20,442 nucleotides of DNA from CAIOZA01 sp964464375 (GTDB lineage Bacteria; Bacteroidota; Ignavibacteria; Kapaibacteriales; UBA2268). The notes below the pieces were generated by a model, which ran no database searches, was not told where the DNA came from, and was given only the letters and a program-made list of their open reading frames with translations. The translations under genes and the position numbers were made by a program. The stretch lies in contig CAYXFU010000054.1 in assembly GCA_964464375.1 (NCBI GenBank), positions 1 through 20,442 of the forward strand. Reading direction: 5' to 3'. Positions 1-5,164 of this stretch are shown piece after piece (the first letter of the stretch is position 1; each line of letters begins with the position of its first letter).

Positions 1-74
1 TATCTCATACCGGGTAAGGATCAAAAAATATTCATTATAGAAACAGCTTAAAAAATGTCCATTATGCCAACTTG

Positions 75-111
75 TTCGACATTCTTTACTAATTTCTCGA
101 CAATATTGTCG
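75..111 (+). promoter_or_regulatory. Predicted upstream activating site (UAS A) for the sigma-54 response regulator
   Basis: A half-site TTCGACAT lies at 75-82. A perfect 14-bp palindrome, CGACAATATTGTCG, lies at 98-111. The half-site starts 23 bp before the palindrome. The same half-site and a closely related dyad, with the same 23-bp offset and the same orientation to the promoter, lie upstream of the second repeat-protein gene (5119-5155). The palindrome centre is about 74 bp before the GG of the -24 element at 178-179, a normal distance for an NtrC-type enhancer. That the regulator encoded at 2789-4156 binds here is inference. Confidence 0.6.
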
Positions 112-175
112 TTTCGGAATTAATTCTGCAAGAGAGAAAAACACTTAACATATTGTAAATAAAGCACATACGAAG

Positions 176-193
176 TTGGCACGAATAATGAAT
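176..193 (+). promoter_or_regulatory. Sigma-54 (-24/-12) type promoter of the first repeat-protein gene
   Basis: TTGGCACG (176-183), then AATA, then ATGAAT (188-193). The -24 half matches the RpoN consensus fully. The -12 half has GA where GC is usual, at the correct 12-bp offset. The promoter at 5056-5073 has the same layout and also carries TGAAT, so the -12 variant looks real in this genome. Transcription would start near 205, leaving a leader of about 48 nt before the ATG at 253. A second TTGGC at 202-206 is followed by a poorer -12. Confidence 0.65.
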
Positions 194-252
194 ATCATAA
201 GTTGGCGCCGATATTCTAAGTAATTTTTAATTGTATTTTGAAAGGATTTTTT

Positions 253-699
253 ATGAAAAAGTACATTGGATTCTTTACAGTTGTTTTGCTTGCAGCTACT
301 TTGTTGGTAAGTGAAGCATTTGCACAGCCACCCGGAAAAGGTAAAATGGGCGGAACAAAAGGCTCAAGATTCGTCGATGCAAACAATGATGGTGTATGCG
401 ACAATAACACGACAGGTCAGCCATGTGGAGGACTAGGAAACAAAGGCTTGACCAGACCAAATTTTGTTGATGCAAATGGTGATGGTGTTTGCGATAATAA
501 TACAACAGGTAAGACCGGTGCAGGAATGCGCAATCGTGGTCAGAACAAACCAAACTTTGTTGACGCTAATGGCGATGGAGTTTGTGACAACAATCCAACA
601 GGTATACCAGGTACAGGTTTAGGCAATCGTGGTAAAACACGTCCAAACTTTATTGATGCTGACGGCGATGGTGTATGCGATCGTTATATAAAACCATAA
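253..699 (+). CDS. Secreted protein with four EF-hand-like DANGDGVCD repeats
   Basis: The protein has 148 residues. The ATG at 253 is chosen because AAAGGA (241-246) sits six bases before it; a TTG at 238 in the same frame has no ribosome site. Residues 1-24 form a signal peptide (cleavage after AFA), with no lipobox. From residue 40 comes a 31-residue unit, F-V-D-A-N-x-D-G-V-C-D-N-N, repeated three times plus a shortened fourth copy. Each loop follows the DxNxDGxxD pattern of EF-hand, dockerin or thrombospondin type 3 calcium loops, with Cys at loop position 8 and no Glu at position 12. Spacers are Gly/Lys/Arg-rich. The gene has its own predicted sigma-54 promoter and UAS and ends in a strong terminator. 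Calcium or other metal binding is inferred from the loop; the biological role is unknown. No T9SS tail is present, unlike the relative at 4298-5008. Confidence 0.85.
   Translation: MKKYIGFFTVVLLAATLLVSEAFAQPPGKGKMGGTKGSRFVDANNDGVCDNNTTGQPCGGLGNKGLTRPNFVDANGDGVCDNNTTGKTGAGMRNRGQNKPNFVDANGDGVCDNNPTGIPGTGLGNRGKTRPNFIDADGDGVCDRYIKP
370..696 (+). repeat. In-gene tandem repeat, 93-bp (31-codon) unit, 3.5 copies
   Basis: Units start at 370, 463, 556 and 649; the last is cut short by the end of the gene. The period is exactly 31 codons and the reading frame is kept. Third-position differences between units (for example GATGCAAATGGT against GACGCTAATGGC) show that the copies are old and held by selection on the protein, not a fresh expansion. 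Confidence 0.9.
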
Positions 700-713
700 T
701 CTTGATTTATAAG

Positions 714-752
714 TCAATAGGGGGTAAATACTAACCCCCATTGATTTTTTTT
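714..752 (+). terminator. Rho-independent terminator after the first repeat-protein gene
   Basis: The left arm is TCAAT (714-718) plus GGGGG (720-724). The right arm is CCCCC (735-739) plus ATTGA (740-744), with A719 as a single bulge. Eight T residues follow (745-752). It lies only 8 bases before the ribosome site of the next gene, so that gene is either read through or started from a promoter not recognised here. Confidence 0.85.
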
Positions 753-774
753 ATAATATAGGATGGACATTAAA

Positions 775-1899
775 ATGAAAAGAAGAATAATCACTCTGGT
801 TGTGTTTGCAGGTATGCTATTAAATTTTAATAATTCATCTGCTACATGGAAGAATACAATAGGATTATCTAACTATTATGATGAAAATCCTTATCATTAT
901 AATTCGGCAGTTCCTCTTAATTTTAGCAGTACAACAATCAACTCAGAGTATGTATCTGACAGTTCTGGCTTGAGCTTAGGTTATTCTGGAGCATACTCAC
1001 TGGTTCCTCAACTATCCAATACACAATTGACTGATAATTCGCTTAATCTGACAATTCCATACTACTATGGTGATTTCAATAATTTTTCAGTTTCAGCTTC
1101 CTATGGTTTGAAGTACAATAGCGGTGATTATGGTATTTATAATAACAATCAGTTTGGTGTTACATCCTTGATTAATCAATATATATCCGAAACTTCAATT
1201 CTAAGGGCAGGTTACAAAGGAACATATAAAAATTATTATAATAATACTGATTTCTCATTTACAGAACACATGCTTTTTGTTGGCTATAAAACTTATTTTG
1301 AAACATTCACGAGCATTAATGCTGAACTAGATTATGGATACAAGAACCTTTCAAATAATCTCATCAACTTAGGTGGCATTGGCAAGGGAAAAAGTAGTTC
1401 TGATAATTCTCAAAGTCTGGGACAGATTGTTGCTAATATTAAAATTGGGCAATCACTGGCAGAAAAGACAGGACTAAGCTTGTTATATTCCCAGAGTTGG
1501 AATACAAGTTTGTCATATACTTCAATGATGAATACAAATCCTGACTTGATATTCGAAAAGGAAATATATGATGATCCATACAGTTTCGAAAGTAGAGATT
1601 TAAGCATTACATTGACACAATACTTACCTTGGAATTTGAAGATACAGGGATACGGATTCTATTCAAATAAAAACTATGAGTATAGCTTTGACTTTTCAAA
1701 TGATCCGTCACTCGAAAAAAGGAAAGATATTAGCAAAGGTTTAGGAATAAATATTGAAATGAGTTTTAATGATACTATTCTGATATTCAAAAACAGTAAA
1801 TTGATACTCAATTATATGTATCTATCTAACGGATCTAACAGTGATGTATTCAATTACCGATCAAATGCTGTTAATATTGGTGTTAAATTAGGTATTTAA
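775..1899 (+). CDS. Predicted outer-membrane beta-barrel-like protein, function unknown
   Basis: The protein has 374 residues from ATG 775. This start is preferred because AGGATGGA (760-767) is a good ribosome site for it; the in-frame ATG at 763 lies inside that site. Residues 1-23 look like a signal peptide ending near SSA. The rest is rich in Asn, Ser, Tyr and Gly with alternating strand-like segments and no helical membrane segments. It ends in a strand-like NIGVKLGI, as outer-membrane barrels often do. I recognise no named family. It lies on the same strand behind the repeat-protein gene and the strong terminator, and converges on the next gene with only 10 bases between stop codons. A link to the sigma-54 module is by position only. 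Confidence 0.7.
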   Translation: MKRRIITLVVFAGMLLNFNNSSATWKNTIGLSNYYDENPYHYNSAVPLNFSSTTINSEYVSDSSGLSLGYSGAYSLVPQLSNTQLTDNSLNLTIPYYYGDFNNFSVSASYGLKYNSGDYGIYNNNQFGVTSLINQYISETSILRAGYKGTYKNYYNNTDFSFTEHMLFVGYKTYFETFTSINAELDYGYKNLSNNLINLGGIGKGKSSSDNSQSLGQIVANIKIGQSLAEKTGLSLLYSQSWNTSLSYTSMMNTNPDLIFEKEIYDDPYSFESRDLSITLTQYLPWNLKIQGYGFYSNKNYEYSFDFSNDPSLEKRKDISKGLGINIEMSFNDTILIFKNSKLILNYMYLSNGSNSDVFNYRSNAVNIGVKLGI

Positions 1900-1909
1900 A
1901 GAAGGTAAT

Positions 1910-2428
1910 TTATACTAAACTAAACTGCCAGATACAATAATAATCCTCATTGTTAATTTTTGGTGGACAAGACATGCACTTAGTTTTAATTCTGGAGTCA
2001 ATTGTTTGAGCGAAAAGTGAATATTCGACTATTCCAACTGAATCACACGGAAAATCTTTCATTCCTTTCTTTCTTCTAGCCTCTTGTACACGACAAGTTT
2101 TAACAAAATAAAGAAGGTTTCTATCGTCCTGAATTTCTATTTTATCTTCATTGATCGTAGAATATAGCCTAAAATTCAATGATTTAGCTAGACCTTCAAT
2201 GCCAGAATTATCGCACAATTCGAGAAAATCAATTAATCTCTTAGCTTCAACAACAGTAAATTTTCTCCATGATTCCCTGTCAATGTCAATTGCTTCCTGC
2301 ATCCCATGTTTTTCTTCAATGGAAAGAAACCAGCAACCATCATGAGCAAGCCAGTTCTTAGCATAAATTTGTAGTAATTTAAGTAGTTCTTCCTTGTTTA
2401 AATCATGGATAGATTGAGCTGTTTTCAT
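1910..2428 (-). CDS. DUF6125-like cytosolic protein with conserved-looking cysteines
   Basis: The protein has 172 residues, with no signal peptide or membrane segment. The N-terminus (NKEELLKLLQIYAKNWLAHD) and the C-terminal blocks CRVQEARR, DFPC, IVEYSLFAQTID and TKCMSCPP, then YYCIW, match my memory of the DUF6125 family; this assignment is from memory. Cys 112, 128, 151, 154 and 165 could bind a metal or cluster, but no function is established. It starts 26 bases after the stop of the small secreted protein gene and follows the response regulator gene in the same direction, so it is probably the last gene of that unit. No clear ribosome site is seen. It converges with the barrel protein gene. 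Confidence 0.75.
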   Translation of the reverse strand: MKTAQSIHDLNKEELLKLLQIYAKNWLAHDGCWFLSIEEKHGMQEAIDIDRESWRKFTVVEAKRLIDFLELCDNSGIEGLAKSLNFRLYSTINEDKIEIQDDRNLLYFVKTCRVQEARRKKGMKDFPCDSVGIVEYSLFAQTIDSRIKTKCMSCPPKINNEDYYCIWQFSLV

Positions 2429-2454
2429 GTTGGTAATAAAAAAATGTTACTTTT

Positions 2455-2775
2455 TTACTTTATAATTTTATTTCTTTTCTTCCAGCCAAGCCCCAAACCT
2501 TTACATCTATTATCATTGATACCATCGCCATCTTTATCAATAAACTTATCCTTCATTCGGCACATTCCATTTCTTTTTCCCCACTGTTTGCCTCTGCATG
2601 AATCATCATTTTTCCGACATGAATCATTAGAGATTGCCAAAGACTGCGATGAATCAGATGATAGCTTTCCTACATCTGATTTTTTTGATGAATTTTTGCT
2701 TTTCTTAGCTGTCTGTGCATCAATAGAGATGACCATTGCTAATAATAAGCCAAATACGATAATTATCTTTTTCAT
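2455..2775 (-). CDS. Small secreted protein with one EF-hand-like repeat
   Basis: The protein has 106 residues. Residues 1-20 form a signal peptide (cleavage after IDA). A Ser/Lys-rich stretch with two SCR motifs follows, then one FIDKDGDGINDNRC loop near residue 78 and a basic Gly/Lys tail. The loop has the same DxDGDGxxD pattern as the two larger repeat proteins in this window, but Cys has moved from loop position 8 to just after it. The gene begins 13 bases after the response-regulator stop codon and is probably co-transcribed with it. A perfect palindrome GGTTCGAACC fills this short gap (2779-2788). Metal binding is inferred from the loop; the function is unknown. Confidence 0.75.
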   Translation of the reverse strand: MKKIIIVFGLLLAMVISIDAQTAKKSKNSSKKSDVGKLSSDSSQSLAISNDSCRKNDDSCRGKQWGKRNGMCRMKDKFIDKDGDGINDNRCKGLGLGWKKRNKIIK

Positions 2776-2788
2776 AGTGGTTCGAACC

Positions 2789-4156
2789 CTAAATTTTATA
2801 TTTTGTCATTTTGTATCTTAGTGTTCTTTCAGAAATATTAAGCAATTCTGCAGCTTTTACCTGGTTGCCGGCAGTTTGCTTGAGAGCCTTGCCGATCATA
2901 GATTTTTCCAATTGTTCAACACAAAGATTCATATCACCTAATTCAATATTGGTATTGTTCTTACCATTTAATTCGAAATATTCTGGTTCAGAGATTGAAT
3001 TAGGCAAGTCATTAAGAGATAAAACAGTATTACGTGTTAAAACGACAGCTCTTTGAATAATGTTCTCCAATTCTCTAACATTGCCCGGATAATCATACTT
3101 CATAAGTGCATTATGAGATTCCTTGGAAATTGTTTTAACAATCTTCCCATTTTGAGATGAATACTTTTCTAGAAAATGATTAATAAGTGGCGGAATATCA
3201 ATTTTTCTGCTTCTTAACGATGGAATTTGAATCTGTACAACATTGAATCTATAATAAAGATCCTCTCTGAATTCATTATTTCTTATCATTTCTTCGAGGT
3301 TTCTATTGGTAGCAGTAACAATTCTTACATCGAGATTTAAGGTTTTGTTGCCGCCCAATCTTTCAATCTGACCGAACTGGATAGCTCTTAATAGCTTAAC
3401 CTGAACAGCTGGAGGAATATCACCAACTTCATCGATAAATAATGTTCCTTTATCGGCTAATTCAAATTTTCCTATTCTCTGTTTTTCGGCACCTGTGAAA
3501 GCTCCTCGTTCATGACCGAATAATTCACTTTCGAACAGAGTATCAGGCATAGCTGCACAATTCACCGTTACGAATGGCTTGTCCTTTCTATCGCTAGTAA
3601 AGTGAATAGCTTTTGCTATAAGCTCCTTACCAGTTCCGCTCTCGCCTCTGATAAGGACTGTTGCCTTAGAATCTGCAACCCTTCCGGCTAAATTAATAAT
3701 CGATTCCATTTCTCCGCTACTGGAAATTATAGAATCAAAAGAGAACTTTTCTACAAGCTGCTCTCTTAATTGTTTATTCTCTGATTTTAAATTCGAAAGT
3801 TCTTTAACTTTTTCGATTGTAAACAGAAGTTCTTCTAGTTCAATTGGCTTCAGCAGGTAATCAAATGCACCCAGCTTCATTAAATTAACTGCATCTTCAA
3901 TTGTACCAAATGCAGTCATAATAACTACCGGAATAAGAGGATTCGATGATTTGACTTCTTTTAGAACATCAAGTCCGGTCTTACCTTTAAGCTTGAAATC
4001 AGTAATAACCAAGTCGATTAGATTTTCCTTAAAAAGATGTTTTGCTTGATCAAAAGACGAAGCAGGATATACTGTATATCCTTTCTTCTGAAGAAACCCC
4101 TTTATTGGCTCTCTCTGAGATTCTTCGTCGTCAACCAGTAAAATAGAAAAGTTCAT
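2789..4156 (-). CDS. NtrC-family sigma-54-dependent response regulator
   Basis: The protein has 455 residues. The ATG at 4156 gives a receiver domain starting normally at MNFSILLVDDEE; a TTG at 4180 would add eight residues without a better ribosome site. Receiver domain, residues 1-120: acidic pair D9/D10, phospho-acceptor D53, T81 and K103. AAA+ sigma-54 domain, about 140-375: Walker A GESGTGKE at 171-178, sigma-54 contact loop GAFTGA at 218-223, Walker B LFIDEV near 239-244. Fis-type helix-turn-helix at 427-452 (GNQVKAAELL, ERTLRYKM). All key residues are intact. The closest known types are ZraR, AtoC and HydG. It should activate RpoN promoters when phosphorylated, most likely by the kinase at 5165-7174. 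Two candidate target promoters flank it, at 176-193 and 5056-5073. It is separated from the gene before it by a terminator, so it needs its own promoter. Confidence 0.95.
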   Translation of the reverse strand: MNFSILLVDDEESQREPIKGFLQKKGYTVYPASSFDQAKHLFKENLIDLVITDFKLKGKTGLDVLKEVKSSNPLIPVVIMTAFGTIEDAVNLMKLGAFDYLLKPIELEELLFTIEKVKELSNLKSENKQLREQLVEKFSFDSIISSSGEMESIINLAGRVADSKATVLIRGESGTGKELIAKAIHFTSDRKDKPFVTVNCAAMPDTLFESELFGHERGAFTGAEKQRIGKFELADKGTLFIDEVGDIPPAVQVKLLRAIQFGQIERLGGNKTLNLDVRIVTATNRNLEEMIRNNEFREDLYYRFNVVQIQIPSLRSRKIDIPPLINHFLEKYSSQNGKIVKTISKESHNALMKYDYPGNVRELENIIQRAVVLTRNTVLSLNDLPNSISEPEYFELNGKNNTNIELGDMNLCVEQLEKSMIGKALKQTAGNQVKAAELLNISERTLRYKMTKYKI

Positions 4157-4240
4157 TTTATCGCTAGAATTTATTTTCAATGTAAACGCTTTAACAAAAA
4201 TAGCAAAAATTTAGAAGAAACGATTATCTATAAAAAATAT

Positions 4241-4267
4241 AACAGCCAGAGATTGAATCCGGCTGTT
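4241..4267 (-). terminator. Rho-independent terminator of the T9SS repeat-protein gene
   Basis: Arms AACAGCC (4241-4247) and GGCTGTT (4261-4267) form a 7-bp stem with a 13-nt loop. On the minus strand the stem is followed by ATATTTTTTA. It lies between the stop codon at 4298 and the response-regulator start at 4156, separating the two transcripts. Confidence 0.75.
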
Positions 4268-4297
4268 TGAGAAAGCATGAATAATTAAGTTTCAAGT

Positions 4298-5008
4298 TTA
4301 CTTGATGACAACCAGTTGTTTTGTTTCAACCTTACCACCAACATAAACACTATAGAAATAATTGCCAGGATTTAAACCTGCAACATTTAAATCAACATCA
4401 TGATCGCCAATAGATAAATTACCTTCAAAAATGTCTTTAACTTTGTTACCTAATTTATCAGATAATATAATTTTGACAATATCGGCTGATTTAAGATTGA
4501 AAGATATTTTTGTTGTGCCATTAACAGGGTTTGGAACATTTTGATTTAAAGTAAAAGATGAAACTGTGTTAGTAGCGTTATTTTGGTTCATTCTACAGCC
4601 ATTTCCGCAATTTCCTTTACCTTTTCCTTGACCCTTACCCATACCTTTGCCAGTTCCATCGCAAGAACCTAGACCTGTGCAATTATCGCATTTGCCATCG
4701 GTATTAGCATCAATGAAATTATCACATTTGCCGTCGCCATTGGCGTCAATAAACTTACCACAGTTATGTTTGCCTTGACCTTTACCCGATCCATCGCAAG
4801 TGCCAGTGCCTGAGCAGTTATCGCATTTTCCGTCAGCATTAGCATCAACGAAATTGTCACATTTACCATCTCCATTGGCATCTACAAATTTAGTACAGCT
4901 ATTTTTACAATTACCATGACCCTTTCCATTTTGTGCGTTTGTTATAGTCGTGAGAACAAAAATTGAAACTATTGCTATTATCAAACTTAATGTGAAATAT
5001 TTTTTCAT
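4298..5008 (-). CDS. T9SS-exported protein with paired EF-hand-like DANGDGKCD repeats
   Basis: The protein has 236 residues from ATG 5008, chosen because GGAGGA lies four bases before it; the in-frame ATG at 5020 lies upstream of that site. Residues 1-25 form a signal peptide (cleavage after TNA). Residues 40-84 and 85-129 are two 45-residue units, each with two DxNxDGKCD loops followed by a Cys/Gly/Lys-rich linker (CSGTGTCDG, CTGLGSCDG). Residues 150-236 form a type IX secretion sorting domain (SFTLNQNVPNP at the start, QLVVIK at the end), so the protein is expected to cross the outer membrane and be attached or released. Residues in between are nearly all Gly, Lys and Cys. It sits between the kinase and regulator genes with its own sigma-54 promoter, UAS and terminator. 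Metal binding and disulfide cross-linking are inferences; no enzyme motif is seen. Confidence 0.9.
   Translation of the reverse strand: MKKYFTLSLIIAIVSIFVLTTITNAQNGKGHGNCKNSCTKFVDANGDGKCDNFVDANADGKCDNCSGTGTCDGSGKGQGKHNCGKFIDANGDGKCDNFIDANTDGKCDNCTGLGSCDGTGKGMGKGQGKGKGNCGNGCRMNQNNATNTVSSFTLNQNVPNPVNGTTKISFNLKSADIVKIILSDKLGNKVKDIFEGNLSIGDHDVDLNVAGLNPGNYFYSVYVGGKVETKQLVVIK
4622..4891 (-). repeat. In-gene tandem duplication, two 135-bp (45-codon) units
   Basis: Unit 1 covers 4757-4891 and unit 2 covers 4622-4756. Each encodes two nine-residue acidic loops and a Cys/Gly/Lys linker. The frame is kept, and differences between units include conservative changes (FVDA to FIDA, TGTCDG to LGSCDG), consistent with an old duplication. 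Confidence 0.85.
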
Positions 5009-5055
5009 GAGATCCTCCAATTATTTATAATATATTTTTTCTACAATTATATATT

Positions 5056-5073
5056 ATTCAACTTACGTGCCAA
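5056..5073 (-). promoter_or_regulatory. Sigma-54 (-24/-12) type promoter of the T9SS repeat-protein gene
   Basis: On the minus strand TTGGCACG (5073-5066), then TAAG, then TTGAAT (5061-5056). The -24 element is a perfect RpoN match and the spacing is correct; the -12 element has GA for GC, as at 176-193. Transcription would start near 5045, about 37 nt before the ATG at 5008 and ahead of its GGAGGA ribosome site. Confidence 0.7.
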
Positions 5074-5094
5074 TATATTAACATATTGATAAAT

Positions 5095-5104
5095 NNNNNN
5101 NNNN
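5095..5104. other. Assembly gap (ten N)
   Basis: Ten unknown bases separate the predicted promoter at 5056-5073 from the predicted enhancer at 5119-5155. A round number of N usually marks a scaffold join of unknown length, so the true distance here, and strictly the linkage of the two sides, is not shown by the sequence. Confidence 0.98.
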
Positions 5105-5118
5105 CACAGAGAAATATT

Positions 5119-5155
5119 CGACATATTTGTCGACAAATGGTTGAATTATGTCGAA
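5119..5155 (-). promoter_or_regulatory. Predicted upstream activating site (UAS B) for the sigma-54 response regulator
   Basis: Read on the minus strand: half-site TTCGACAT (5155-5148), then the dyad CGACAAATATGTCG (5132-5119), starting 23 bp after the half-site. This is the same arrangement as at 75-111, with extra matches between the two elements. The dyad arms CGACA and TGTCG are exact. The site lies directly after the kinase stop codon (5165). Its measured distance to the promoter includes the ten-N gap and is therefore uncertain. Confidence 0.6.
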
Positions 5156-5164
5156 ACAGCAAAT

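Noticed and set aside
202..217. Second TTGGC element (TTGGCGCC) as another sigma-54 promoter
   Set aside because: The -12 position reads TTCTAA, a poor match, and no equivalent exists at the second locus; kept only as a note beside the better promoter.
238..252. TTG start for the first repeat protein
   Set aside because: The AAAGGA ribosome site lies after this codon and fits the ATG at 253, which also gives a standard signal peptide.
370..696. Regular 93-bp repeats as a CRISPR array
   Set aside because: The repeats are in-frame coding units of one protein, with no unique spacers and no cas genes nearby.
2779..2788. Perfect palindrome GGTTCGAACC as a regulator site or tRNA T-loop
   Set aside because: It resembles a T-loop sequence but no cloverleaf can be formed around it, and one 10-bp palindrome in a 13-base gene gap is weak evidence for an operator.
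2405..2821. Plus-strand open frame of 138 codons over the small secreted protein gene
   Set aside because: It lies wholly opposite better genes with signal peptide, EF-like loop and regulator end; its translation is low-complexity (Phe, Leu, Ser, Pro) and shows no domain.
4669..4881. Alternative reading frame over the T9SS repeat protein
   Set aside because: It is a frame shadow caused by the repeat codons; the main frame has a signal peptide, ribosome site, sorting domain and terminator.
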